A program made the translations under genes and the position numbers. Shown here in pieces: positions 10,899-22,586 of a DNA stretch of 64,000 nucleotides. The notes below the pieces were generated by a model that had not been told where the DNA came from, did not search any database, and saw nothing but the letters and a program-made list of their open reading frames with translations. The stretch's first letter is position 1, and each line of letters begins with the position of its first letter. Source of the stretch: Piscicola geometra (taxonomy: Eukaryota; Annelida; Clitellata; Hirudinida; Piscicolidae); NCBI GenBank assembly GCA_943735955.1, contig OX030956.1, positions 2,721,412 to 2,785,411 on the forward strand, written 5' to 3'.

Positions 10899-13168
10899 AA
10901 CATCTATTCCACTCCACTTTACTGACTACTACTTTATATCTTTTAAATTATCTCTTGTTCAGCCTTTTTCTAACTTCCCCTCTTCTATTGTTAAGCGCTC
11001 TCGGTCTAATTTTGATAAAATAAATTTTACTAAATGCTTTCTTTCTTCTGACTTTTGCTCTAAATCTTTTACTGATGTGGATAGTTTTATGGATAATTTC
11101 AATCTTACTCTATCTTCCCTTTTAGATATTTTTGCTCCATTTAAAACTTTCCGGTATCGTCTAATCTCTAAAAAATCCCCATGGTATGATTGTGAGTGCA
11201 CGACTTCTAAGCGACTAGTTCGCAAGTATGAACGAATTTATCGATCTACTCTCTCTGTATCCTGTTTGAATAAATGGCAAAATTGTTTCTCTTCTTATCG
11301 TACTCTCCTTTTTAATAAACATTCTTCGTTTTTAAGAAATTCTATTATCTCTTCCTCCAATTCTAAAAATAGGTGGTCTTCTTTATCTAAACTTTTACAT
11401 AAAAACTCTCCTCCTCCATCTTTCTCTCCTGATGACTATCTTGAATTTCTAACTAATAAAATATCTAATATTAGATCTTCGTCTTATAATAGGCCTACAC
11501 CATCTTTTACTAAGTTCACTTCTGAATCATTATCATCCTTTTCTCCTGTCACATTGGACCATCTTACAAATATAATTAATTCTATGTCTCCCACTTCTTG
11601 TTCTCTAGATCTTATTCCTACAACCCTTTTTAAAGAACTCTCTTTTTTATTCTATCCTATTGTTCTGGATTTGGTTAACTTTTCTTTGTCTACATCTAAA
11701 TTTCCGTCTGCCCTCAAATCTTCATTTATTATTCCTACAATTAAGAAGCCTTCTCTTGATCCTGCATCCTTATCCAGTTATAGACCTGTATCTAACATTT
11801 CCTTTCTTTCTAAGGTCCTTGAAAAAGTTATTTCTCAACAATTAACCTTCTATCTAGAAAAAAACTCACTTCTTCCTTCCTCTCAATCTGGTTTCAGAAT
11901 TGGCCACTCCACTGAAACTGCTTTACTTAAACTCTATAATGACCTTATTTTAACTTCTGATTCTAATGCCTCTTCTCTTCTTTTATGCCTTGACTTTTCA
12001 GCTGCTTTTGACACTGTCGACCATACGCTTTTATTAAATGTTTTAGACTCTTCCTTTAATATTTCTGGTTCCTCTCTTATCTGGCTTAAATCTTACCTTT
12101 CTGAGCGAACTTCCTATGTATCAATAGAATCTTCTCGTTCTTCTTCTGTTTCTTTATCTTATGGTGTTCCACAGGGCTCAATTCTTGGTCCCTTACTTTT
12201 TATTCTTTATACCTCGGAACTACCTAATATTATTTCGTCATCTTCTCTAAACAGTCAAATTTATGCTGACGACTCCTATATTTATACATCTTTTACTGAC
12301 TCTTCTCTTGACCTTACTGTTGATAAAATACCTCTCTGTCTTCAATCTATAATCTCTTGGGCTTCTTCTATGTTTCTCAAACTTAATCCGGACAAATTTG
12401 AACTCATATATTTCAATAAAAAATCAAAGTCTTTACTATCTCTTCCTTCTTTAGTTTTGCCTCCTCCCTCTTCACTCTCTCTAAACCCTTCATCTTCTAT
12501 TCGTAGCCTTGGTGTTATTTTTGATTCTAACTTGTCTTTAGCTCCTCAAATTCTATCTGTCTCTAAATCTTGCTACTTCCACATTCGTCGTATTAAACAG
12601 CTTCTTCCTTTTCTCGATGATCCTACCCTACAACTTCTTGTATCTTCTCTAGTTCTGTCCAGGATTGATTATTGCAACTCTCTTTACTATGGTCTCCCTA
12701 ATACTACTTTGGCTCCTCTAAATAAAACCTTCAATTGTGCTGCTCGTCTTGTTGCTCGTGCTCCTAAGTTTTTTCACATTTCTCCTTATCTTCGTTTGTT
12801 ACATTGGCTACCTTTGAGATCTAGAGTGACTTTTAAAATATGCCTAAATATGTTTAAAATTCATAACTGTAATGCTCCAATCTATCTTAAAAATCTAATT
12901 AAACAACCCCCTAAATCTGGTCTAAGATCATCCACCTTTAATCGTTCTTTTCGTTTTCCAGTTAAACACTCTTTTGCTAAACGTTCTTTTTCTTACTGTG
13001 GTCCTCTTTTATGGAATTCTTTACCTTCTTCTTTAACTTCAACTAAGTCACTCATAACTTTCCGTCGAGGCCTGAAGACGTACTTGTTTGGGACGTGATG
13101 GCTGAGTGCTTTTGTTCACTTAGTAAAGGGCGCTATACAAATTATTAGTGATTGATTGATTGATTGAT
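10899..13168 (+). mobile_element. 5'-truncated CR1/L2-like LINE inserted in hAT-2
   Basis: The homologous site in unit two (about 25891-25895) is empty, which defines the insertion to within a few bases. A long RT reading frame is followed by a 70-base 3' region containing GTAAAGGGCGCTATACAAA and a (TGAT)n tail, typical of CR1/L2 elements. Two bases of target appear lost and no target duplication is visible. Confidence 0.9.
10900..13098 (+). CDS. LINE ORF2 fragment: end of endonuclease plus complete reverse transcriptase
   Basis: The frame is open from the first codon of the truncated element to the TGA at 13096-13098 (732 codons). The first residues (FTDYYFISFKLSL) look like the last strand of an APE-type endonuclease. 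All RT blocks are present: SSYRPVSNISFLSKVLEK, SGFRIGHSTETALL, motif A CLDFSAAFDTVDH, motif B YGVPQGSILGPLLF, motif C YADD, motif D LNPDKFEL and motif E SLGVIFD. The start is artificial because the 5' part of the LINE is missing, so autonomous movement is not expected. The RT core shows no stop or frameshift, suggesting a recent insertion. Assignment to the CR1/L2/Jockey-like group rests on motif style and the 3' tail. Confidence 0.9.
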   Translation, partial: TSIPLHFTDYYFISFKLSLVQPFSNFPSSIVKRSRSNFDKINFTKCFLSSDFCSKSFTDVDSFMDNFNLTLSSLLDIFAPFKTFRYRLISKKSPWYDCECTTSKRLVRKYERIYRSTLSVSCLNKWQNCFSSYRTLLFNKHSSFLRNSIISSSNSKNRWSSLSKLLHKNSPPPSFSPDDYLEFLTNKISNIRSSSYNRPTPSFTKFTSESLSSFSPVTLDHLTNIINSMSPTSCSLDLIPTTLFKELSFLFYPIVLDLVNFSLSTSKFPSALKSSFIIPTIKKPSLDPASLSSYRPVSNISFLSKVLEKVISQQLTFYLEKNSLLPSSQSGFRIGHSTETALLKLYNDLILTSDSNASSLLLCLDFSAAFDTVDHTLLLNVLDSSFNISGSSLIWLKSYLSERTSYVSIESSRSSSVSLSYGVPQGSILGPLLFILYTSELPNIISSSSLNSQIYADDSYIYTSFTDSSLDLTVDKIPLCLQSIISWASSMFLKLNPDKFELIYFNKKSKSLLSLPSLVLPPPSSLSLNPSSSIRSLGVIFDSNLSLAPQILSVSKSCYFHIRRIKQLLPFLDDPTLQLLVSSLVLSRIDYCNSLYYGLPNTTLAPLNKTFNCAARLVARAPKFFHISPYLRLLHWLPLRSRVTFKICLNMFKIHNCNAPIYLKNLIKQPPKSGLRSSTFNRSFRFPVKHSFAKRSFSYCGPLLWNSLPSSLTSTKSLITFRRGLKTYLFGT

Positions 13169-15523
13169 ATCGTCAATACTTAATTTAGAAGATAAAAATG
13201 TAAATTTCTTTGAAGGAATTGATGATTTATCTGAAGCTTCTATTTCATTATGTTGTGAACTATTTTCAAAACAATTGTTCTTTGCTTCGCTAAAAGCCGG
13301 CAAAATAAAAGATTCAAATTGTTTAATTGCAATAAAAATTTGATTTGATGTATCATTAAATAAGATTTATAATTTAATTGAAAACTTGTTTTTAAAATAT
13401 ATCTAAATTACCTGTGAACAAATGTAAGTTTTAGCAGCATGCAATAAACTAGAATATTGTGGTAACAGAATGAATTCTGCAACAGTTGGATCCACAAATG
13501 TAGCAGCTGCTGTTACTGGATTGAATTTCAATGAAGAGGAATTTAAGAAGCACTCAAAATAATGTTGAATTGCACTCCTCAATGAAACAATCAAACTAGA
13601 AATTCCTAAAAATTTAATTTGTTCTAAATGGCAGTCTAGGTCTAAAACAGACGGTATGACATGTGATAAAGACAATGTATCGGTCTGAATACTGTCAGTG
13701 TGGGTTGCGAATGGTTTCAAAAAATGTTGAACTTCTACCAATCTGTTCCATTCACTTGCTAATAATTTGTCGATTTAGGCAAAATCCATAACATAATTGA
13801 CATCATCTTTTAGTTCTAGTAATCTTTCAACCATAAAAAAGTGCTGTTCCATCTAGTGGGGCAGTCTGTTATTACTGTTTTGGAAGATTTTTCAAGGAGT
13901 TTTTCTATGAGTATTGTTGACTTTCTAATTTTGCTGACTATATACCTTGCTTTTGTAATTATTGGTTCATATACATTATTGGAGTATACTCTTTTTAAAA
14001 CTAGTTGTATGGTGTGTGCTAAACAGGGCATATGTCGATAAGGAACCCATTTTTCTAATTCTATTTCATTACAAATTGTTTCACTTTCTTCTTCATCACT
14101 ATCTGAGTTTCCATTTTCTGAATAATCGTCTTTTTCTGCATGCTTATTTTGAAGAATACGCACAGCTTTTAAAATACTTGAACCGTTATCAGATATGATT
14201 AAAATTATTTTATTCGGTTCTATATTCCAATCAGCGAGACACTTTGATAAACACTCAGCAAGTTTTTCTCCTGTGTGGGGATGATTAAGTTGAATTAGGT
14301 TTAAAAAGTAATGACACGGTTTGCTACTCTGTGGATTGAAACAGCATGCTGAAATCCCAACATATGATGATGGTAAACCTTTTTTGGTCCAAATATCTAA
14401 ACATATAACTATTCTTCGAACATTCTTCAATGAGTCTTTCAGAATTTTGCAACCCTCATCATATTTGTCTTTTAATAAGTCCAGTAACTTTGATGGGTCT
14501 GAAAAAAAATTTCAATAATTGATCCTCACTATTTTTGTACAATATGTTGTAATCATTTATAATGAATAACGACCATTGTAATTGCTCAAATAAATTTCTA
14601 CAATAAATGGTAATACTTTTTACATTTTGAATAAGATAAAATAAACAAAATTACCTGGCATTTTAAGTTTTATATCCAATGTTTCCACAAAGTTTTAAAA
14701 ATGTTTATTAGATACTAGATTTAATGGGATGTTTGTGTTTACAAATCATTTTAATAAGGAGTCTTGTCTCTTCAAATATTCTTCGCACTTACTTGAATAC
14801 AAAACTGTTTTCGTCGTATTTTTTTCAAAACTAATAGTTTGTTGAACGGAATTTTCATTACTTTTAATCTTTTCACAATTCCTCTTTCTGACTAATTCAA
14901 TTTCCTAGAATTCTTGAAAAAACTTTTTGTGGTAGCTAGAGAGATGAACCTTGAGGTTTGTCGGATTTTTTCCTTTAAGTGTTGCGTTGCATAATACTTT
15001 CTGTCCGTCTTTGGTCGTCGATACTTCAACGATGCATGTACTTTTGTCATTTTCTGAAGAATATGTAAAATATTTCCAAATTTCGCTTTCTTTCTTTCTA
15101 CCAGCAAATGAGCGTGATAAACTCATTGTTATTTAAATTTGAAATATTATAGGAATTGATTACGTAAATTATTGATTAATAACAAATTTGAAGTATAATA
15201 ACAAATTTACGATTAAAATAAGTGGTAATTTAGTTGACAAAGCGAAGCAGTAATAAAATAACGTTTTACAAATGGCACTACTTTCATAGGTTTACTTTGG
15301 AAAGCGTACTCATAATTTATGCAAATGAGATTAACGATTGACAAAGACAAATTTCCAATGTTTAAATCGCTGTATGGTAATAAAACGGTATTGCTCACAG
15401 GCAAAATAAAATACTTTAAATTAATAAGATTTTTTTTTCCTATTAGTTTAGTTTAGAAAGTTAAAAACCACGCAGATCTTTTGACTTATTTTTATGTGAA
15501 TAATTTTAATTTAAATGTGAACA

Positions 15524-15895
15524 GATTTGACATTACTGAGTAAAATAATTATTAATTACTCAAAAAAGTATTCATAAAAGAAGTAAAGAAGCCTTATTTA
15601 TTGTTCATTTAACGATATTACTTGCCTCAGATAGTTTGCCGAAATATATACCAGATTTGACATTACTGAGTAAAATTATTATTAATTACACGAAATATTA
15701 TTCGTAAAAGAAGTAAAAAAGCCTAATTTATTGTTCATTTTACGATATATCTTGCCTCAGATAGTTTGCCGAAATATATATCATGAACTATCATACAACT
15801 TTAAAAAAAATGTAAAAAAAGAAGTAAAAGAAGCCTCAGTTATTGTTCATTTTACGATATATCTCGCCTCGGAGAGTTTGCCGAAATCTAAATTA
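15524..15895. repeat. About 130-bp tandem repeats within hAT-2
   Basis: Three degenerate units carry TTATTGTTCATTTTACGATA, CTTGCCTCAGATAGTTTGCC and an AAAGAAGTAAA motif. Unit two has an additional unit (28440-28700), so copy number differs among duplicates. Confidence 0.7.
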
Positions 15896-16293
15896 ATATG
15901 GCCGCTTTTTGTTTTTCGTAAGAAACCAACAATCAGCTGATTCAAGAAATAAATAAACATTGCCATCAGCTGATTTTATATTGCTATGTCTATGCTTCCG
16001 AGTACGCTTTCCAAAGTATCCCACTTACATAAAGGCCAAAGATAATGTTTATAACATAGACATATATTTTTTATATACATTTTCATTTGTATATTATGGC
16101 ATATCATAAAAAGTTATTTAATTTTCGTTTTGGAAATAATTATAGTTTTTATTTCAGTTTCGTTTTGGAAATAATTATAGTTTTTATTTTCGTTTTCGTT
16201 TTGAAAATAAATTTAGTTTTTATTTTCGTTTTCGTGGAACGATTATTCAGAATTGTCGTTTTCGTTTTCGTTTTCGTTACGAAAATAACACTG

Positions 16294-16641
16294 CTCATGA
16301 CTCGTTCTCATCATCATCATCAATCATCAACCATCATCATCATCACCACCATCATCGATTTTCAAAGGGCAGTAAGTAGCTATTGCTGTTATATTCGTTT
16401 ATTTTTCAAGAATAGTCATAATAGGATATTTGAAAAAGTTTTGAAAAATGTATTTTATCAAAAATAATCAAGTACAACCGATCTTCAGAAATCAAACTAA
16501 CTATAATCTTCGTTTCAAAATGATTGTTAAACGTCTCAATGATTATACTATAGTCAATTTAGGAAGCATTAAATGTTTTTCTATGCATTTCGTCACGAAA
16601 TGAAAGTAAAACTTGAAACTCAAAGTTTTCTTCAAATGAGC
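16294..16641. other. 3' flank of gene copy B, with CAT microsatellite
   Basis: An imperfect CAT/ATC run at 16308-16357 is followed by sequence common to the 3' flank of every gene copy. It probably contains the 3' UTR; I see no convincing single poly(A) signal. Confidence 0.45.
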
Positions 16642-19576
16642 TTACACGCAGTTCCATACATTCTGGTTCCAGCTTGTACCAGGAGCGCAGTCTCTGACCC
16701 AGCATTGTGTCCACTGACTGCACTGCACGTATTTGCTTTTGTCGTGATGTGGCCAGTAGAACTTCTTTAGGCCAACGTTCTCTGAAGCGCATGGGTTCAA
16801 CGAGTCACAGTCATATCCAGAGAGTATGGGGGGAAGTCTCGTAGTTGTTGTTGAAGTGGTTGTAGTAGTTGTTGTAGTGGTTGTTGTAGTTGTTGTTGTA
16901 ATTGTTGAAGTGGTTGTAGTAGTTGTTGTTGAAGTTGTTGTAGTAGTTGTAGTGGTTGTTGTTGTAGTGGTGTTTGTAGTAGTTGTTGTTGAGGGTGTTG
17001 TTGTTGGAGTTGTTGTTGTTGGGATTGTTGTTGTTGGAGTTGTTGTTGTTGTAGTTGTTGTTGTTGTAGTAGTGGTTGTTGTTAGGGTTGTTGTTGTTGG
17101 GGTTGTTGTTGTAGTGGTTGTTGTTGTAGTGGTTGTTGTTGGAGTAGTGGTTGTTGTTGTTGTAGGGGTTGTTGTTGTAGTGGTTATTGTTGTAGTGGTT
17201 GTAGTACTAATTGTAGTAGGATAAGCTGGATCTGAAAAAATACCAAGAAAAAACGTTGTAGTGGTTGGAGTGGTTTAAGTAGGGGTTGTTGTAGTGGTTG
17301 TTTTAGTGGTTGTTTTTGTAGTGGTGGTTTTGTAGTAGGTGTAGTGGTGGTTTTGTAGTAATGGAATCTGGATCAAAAAAAACAAATTGACGTTTTAATG
17401 AATAAGTATAAAAATTAAATGATGAAACATAATTTTCTTGAATATTTTTTCTATATAATTCAGAGCCTTTGAAGTAAAAACTCACCTTCAACACAAACGA
17501 AGCTGAAGTGTGGTTTGTCTACGCAGAGAAAGCCCTTTTTACAAGGGTTGGGTTCGCAGGGTGTTTTCTCTGTAAAGAATAACATTTTTGAAAGAAAAGA
17601 ATAAAAATGTAAATAAATTGATATCTAAAAGTTTTCATGATTTTAAATTCATATTTTAGCAAGATGTTATTTTCCGTGAAAATTGTACAATAAATAATAA
17701 AAAAGCAGCTTTTTCTTCAGTGAAAATTTAGGAAAAAATGTGCGATTTTTGTTAATTTCCGAGAAATTTTTACAGAAAATTTAAATAACGCCTATTTTAT
17801 TTTACTGACTTCCAATTCCTAATGTGATGTTGATGTGGCCAGTTTTTTTTTCTTTTCCTTGAAGGTAGCAGTAGAGGTAGACGTTCTTGGAAAGAGATTC
17901 ATCGTTAGGAACGTAAAGGTGGGATGGGCTCTCGGGTGTTAAATCAAACTTATAATCATAAAAGCTTGGGTTTGGTGTAACATCTTTAGAGAAATAAATC
18001 GTGTTGTAGTAATCTTCTTTAGGAAATTTGATCTGTGACTAAAATGTTAATTTTAAAAGTTCAGGACATTATATAAACTCAATAAAAGTAAAAAGTATGA
18101 AAAAATTTGCCAGTTTGAAAAATACTAGAAATCATTTTTTTAAACGAACTTCAATTGTTGTTCCATCTTGGTTGATTTTAATTCTGCACTGTATATTCAT
18201 ACCAGGCCCCACTATCACATCACCGCCTTCATCTCCCATGTCAATCGGGGCTTTGAAAGTTAGTATTGTTATTAGTTATTTCAACATTTTATTTTAAACA
18301 GACAACATTTTAATTGAAATTAAATACTTGCTAATGCAATTATCAAACTAACCCTTGCACGTTCTTGTCACGATACTTCGCTTGACATGAGGGAAATCAG
18401 AGAAACTTTCCAATTTGTCCAGATGCAAGCATTTTGGTTCGGATGCTATGGCCTTAAGTTCTGTAGGGTTCGTTCCACTTCCAACACCAACAACAAAAAC
18501 TGAAATATTTTTTTCATGAAGTCTTTTAGCCGATTCAATGGTCAGGTCTGGTCGATTCGAAACGCCGTCAGTAAAGATTATAGCCACTCTGGGTACCCCT
18601 GTGAATCATCATGTGTGAATTGACATAAAATAAGGCTTTCTGCATTTTATATTTTTGAACAAACCAGATTTTCTAGCTCCTTCCTGCTCAGTGAATGCTT
18701 TTTCTGCAATGTAGTCCAGAGCCTTGTCTATACAAGTGCCTATGAGAAAATACATGGTATTTGTTGAAAGTTTGTATAATAGTTTGCTGCTATCCGATTG
18801 AAAAATAAGTATATTAATTTCACCTTGAGCCAACTGTGATACTGTTCCTACTGCTCGTAGATACTCGGATGTACTTTTGAAGTTAAAAAAAGAAAAATGT
18901 TTTATTAGGTCAGAGCTGAACTGAATGAGAGAAAACCTACTATCCTCAAGAGGGTCGGGACCTACTTTGAAGTCTTCGATGAATGATTTTATAAACTGTA
19001 TCATCAAATCAAAGTCTCTGGTCTGTATGCTCATAGATCCGTCAATTGCGAATATCACGTCTAAAGCTCCTCCGCGGCATAAAGCTGAAATAAAAGTAGA
19101 AATAAGTTTTGTTCAATATACTAAACATTTATTTCAAGTTAATCTGAGAAAGTGTAAGTACTTGGTTCCAACTCTTCAGCTTTAGTCACAAATGTTTGTG
19201 CTTTATTTCCAAAACTAAAGTTTATTTCCCACAAATATGCTTGCAGTCTTATTTCATATGAAATCGCCGATTCTTTATGTAATGTTTCCAAATATATGTA
19301 GGCTGCAAGTCCGGAAAAGAATGGCTTCGAGAGATCTTCCCACTTCACATCAAACCAGTCAACTCCAAAAACGGTTCTGACATTTTTAATTTCAGTGTGC
19401 GATACAGATTGACTAACTAAAAATTCTTTTTTGCCAATCTGAGAAAAAATTTAAAATGTAAAAGCGTGAAAAAGCATTTTTGTAAGTAATGGGGGAAATG
19501 ACGATTCGAACCTTCCAGATGCCTCCACTGAATTCACTACTCGGAGCAGTCCCGTCATTTGTCTCTACGTAGGCTA
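16642..19576 (-). pseudogene. vWA / chitin-binding gene copy B, 5' truncated
   Basis: Minus-strand exons: 19512-19576 (3' part of exon 1), 19162-19438, 18824-19084, 18665-18739, 18353-18598, 18150-18250, 17810-18038, 17486-17569 and 16642-17231. All downstream exons, splice sites and frames match copies C and E: MIDAS D-G-S-M-S, GTCIDKAL and FTDG, the EGF-like segment, the Thr-rich tract and six-Cys CBM14. Exon 1 stops at 19571-19576, where the sequence switches to a TATGGG repeat. Start codon, signal peptide, TATA box and promoter are therefore lost. It could be expressed only from a new upstream promoter and would not enter the secretory route as annotated. Confidence 0.85.
19571..19576. 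other. Deletion/fusion junction (AGGCTA microhomology)
   Basis: AGGCTA occurs both in exon 1 of C-type genes (32384-32389) and in the TATGGG array after A-type genes (43271-43276). To its right the sequence is the array; to its left it is the gene. A deletion of about 10.9 kb between equivalent positions of neighbouring units explains unit two. Confidence 0.85.
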
Positions 19577-20586
19577 TGTGGGTCCTTTATGGGTCTTTTA
19601 TGGGCTAAATGGGCTTTGAATAATGAAAAAGTTGAAGTGTATTTATGGAAAGCCTATGTGGGTCCTTTATGGGTACTATATGGGCTTAATGGACTTTGAA
19701 TTAGTGTAACATTTGGCCATGGTTTTGGTAAAATATTTATTATTTTGTTATTTTAGTCATTTGAATTTATTATCTTTTTTATTTTAGAAATTTTCTCTTC
19801 TGTTGTAATTATTTAAAAAGTATTTGTCTATAAAAGTCATTCTGATTTCTTATTAAAGTTTTTAAAAACATTTCTCATTATTAAATATTAATATTTAAAA
19901 AGTTAAAGTTATGCAAATAATTATTCAATAGTTCAACAAACTTTTCAAAACCCCACAAGTTGTAATCATTGTATTCAATATGTATATAAGACCCCAGCCA
20001 TTTTTATCCATAGGTGTAATGCCGGTTAGCACTCCCCTTGACCGGAACAAATAAAACCGTGGTATTTAATTCATCAATAAATTATTCGCAACAGGTTCTG
20101 TCAAAACCAACTCAACTTAAACATACAGAAGAGAAATCAAAGTACACGTGTCCAAATTAGAAAAGCAAGCCAAGTAAAATTCAAAAAAGAATTATCTTGA
20201 AGAACCCGATTATTCACATTTTTTATATTTGAACTATTTTTCTTACATCTTTAAATTTATGTTTGGCAGAAATATTTTAATTGCTTTTTTTAAAAATAAA
20301 TAATTTATCAATCAATCATGTGTTGCCCGTATAGCCCATATGGGACCCACTTAATTTGGTCTAGCATTTTGACATGAGTCCCATATGGACTGCCCATATA
20401 GGGCCCATATGGGCTGCCGATCTAGGGCCCATATAGGCTGCCCATATAGTTGCCCATATAGCCCATATGGGACCCACTTAATTCGGTGTAGCATTTTGAC
20501 ATGGGTCCCATATGGGCTGCCCATATGGGGCCCATATAATTGCCCATATGGGACCCATATAGGCCCCATATGGAATGTTCACTGGG
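19577..20586. mobile_element. TATGGG transposon, right part only
   Basis: It lacks the left terminal repeat, most of the left array and the tRNA-SINE. It retains the LTR-like sequence (19705-20093, with the 85-base segment missing from unit one) and the inverted right array (about 20315-20575). Confidence 0.65.
19705..20093 (+). mobile_element. LTR-like sequence, full-length version
   Basis: Starts TGTAACA and ends CAACA, with a TATA-like and an AATAAA signal. It is 389 bases long, the same as the copy at 43405-43793. Confidence 0.35.
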
Positions 20587-21843
20587 AATGAACCTTTCGT
20601 TTTCTAACTCAAACTCAGAGATTTACGTTTCAAGAAAGTTTTTTATTTTGTTTTGAACTTTTATTAATTAAACGAAGATTAAAATTCATCTTTTTCTAGA
20701 CTGTGTCTGTTCCAGCCACTATTTCAGTTTGTATTTATATAGTTCTAAAACTTCTTTTGCTGGTGAGACTTTTAACATTTGAAGATAGTATAAGTCCTGT
20801 ATATCGCATTTTTAAATAACTAACCGCATTTTTATGGATTAGAATTCATTTTAACTAAAATATTTAAAGTTTCAAACTCGTAGATCTAAAAGACTAAACT
20901 TTAGTTTACTTTAGTAACTAAAGTTTAGTTACTTAGTGACTAAAGGAAAGACAACGACGCGCAAGCGGTGGCTTTTAAAATTTGAATGTCCTGGTATGTC
21001 CAAAAGTAATAAATTAAAAAGTAAATGATTTCATGAATGAAATTAATTTTTTTTAATTTTATTCAAAAGATATATAACATACATTTTCATAAAAAGGTGC
21101 TTCTTTAAACAATATTTTATTTTGTAGATGTTATGCGGGTTTTACCACTAAAACGAAATTTGAGAGTTGATTTCAACTTACAGATTAGCGCCATGTCACA
21201 AAATGTAGACAATTCAATTTTTAATTTTAAAATGTATCATTTTTTAAAATCAATTAATTCTTTCACTAGCGTAATTATTCAATGAAAAGGTATACGAGGT
21301 GCCGTTGTTTAACAGCATTTCCTGAAATCGTATACTCTTTGTTTGAATCGTTTAATTTTAGATAAAAAAAGTAAAATAAATTATAGAAATTAAATGCATT
21401 AAAAAGGTTATTGCATTATCTATTTTTTAATAATAATTTTATTTAGTTCCAAAATATCGTTACTTAAATAAAGGTACTTTACATGTTGAAAATGACGTTT
21501 TCTGAAAAAACCCACTTTTAGCTCATTAACATAACGTCTACCGGCAATGCTAATGCTGCATCTGAGTTTTATCTTATTGGAAAGACAAGTTTTAATTATA
21601 TATTAAATAAAATTTAGAACCCTGTAAATTTTGTCGCTTATGTTTAAATCTATTTTTAACAATTTATTCTTATCTTTTCACTACTATAATAATAATAAAT
21701 ATTCAAAGCTATATATTTTGTTGAATAAACTTTTTTTTGTTTTCTTGGAAATATTTTAACTTTCAAAAAAATTTATTTTAAGTTTCTTTGAGGGTTTTGG
21801 GCTTAGAAAATGTTTGATTCTGCTGAAAACGGTTCCCAGAAAG
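20587..21843. other. AT-rich non-coding stretch
   Basis: Matches 5448-6860, with 26 extra bases near 21121 and without the segment equivalent to about 6515-6700. No gene seen. Confidence 0.5.
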
Positions 21844-22047
21844 ATGCGCAACGGAAAATTGCCCATACAGCAAAATTAGAAAACAGAAATGTGCGCACAT
21901 AGCAAAATTAGCGCAATTTGCTGTGTGCGTATTTTTCAGTGCATTTATGAATTTGCGCGTTTTTCTGTTTGTGTTATTTTTTCGATCATTTTTCTGGTTG
22001 TGCATTTTCTGTGTCGCAAACTTTTGTGCGCATTTTCCGTTGCGCAT
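21844..22047. mobile_element. 204-bp MITE, second copy
   Basis: Same 16-base perfect inverted ends and self-complementary interior as the copy at 6861-7064. Confidence 0.7.
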
Positions 22048-22586
22048 TTTTATGTTCACCGTTGAAAAGTGGATTACATTAGCAGACGTATTCGAAGGAG
22101 TTTACAGGGAAGCAATTGATTCCAGTTTGAGTTATGGAGAAAAATTCTTTTTATCTTCCTGCTTCTTTTTTGTTTTTCGATTGATTATATCCACAAATTA
22201 GATTAAACTGACTTAAATTCAAATATTTTTTATTTTAAAAAAAACTTATTGGAAAAAATTAAATTGAACTCACCAAAAGATTTATGTGCCCATAACAATA
22301 AGTAAAATGTTAACATTTTATAAACCGAACACGATACAAGAGAAAAAAACTTGAAAAACTAACTTTTAGGACATAAATTATTTTCGAAATATATTATGCT
22401 TGAAGGTGATTAAAAATCTACTAAAATCATTATTTGATATAAATTAAGATGTGAGTATTTTTCAAGCACCTAAAAACAAATCTTTTAAAACGCCCCTAGT
22501 CAAGCTACCCACAACCACATCGCTTCAGCTCAGAAGACATGGAGTGCAGTTTGATAGTAGGTGAATTTTTTTCTTTTTTTCTTTTT

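Larger units (their letters stand above)
10583..15126 (-). pseudogene. hAT-2 transposase, disrupted
   Basis: Pieces in order on the minus strand: a BED-type zinc finger (14905-15126; C residues, NPTNLKVHLSSYH); the RNase H-like core (about 13816-14500; LDIWT, ISDNGS, CLAHTIQLVLK, DCPTRWNST); a middle part (13403-13741) ending at a donor-like AG/GTAATTT; an acidic Ser-rich part (about 13180-13350); and the C-terminal dimerisation domain (10583-10800; FYPILSPIAQDLLAAPASQ, VERFFS). Defects: a frameshift at a T-run just after DCPTRWNST, in-frame stops near 13778 and before the dimerisation domain, and a LINE within the last coding region. It is not expected to be active. Confidence 0.8.
10274..16293 (-). 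mobile_element. hAT-2: near-complete hAT transposon carrying a nested LINE
   Basis: Terminal inverted repeats CAGTGTTATTTTCGT are flanked by a perfect 8-bp duplication CTCATGAC (10266-10273 and 16294-16301), the hAT signature. Both subterminal regions hold tandem TTTTATTTTCGTTTTCG units in the same orientation. The transposase lies on the minus strand and is broken. A LINE (10899-13168) interrupts it; without the LINE the element is about 3.75 kb, as in unit two. Confidence 0.9.
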
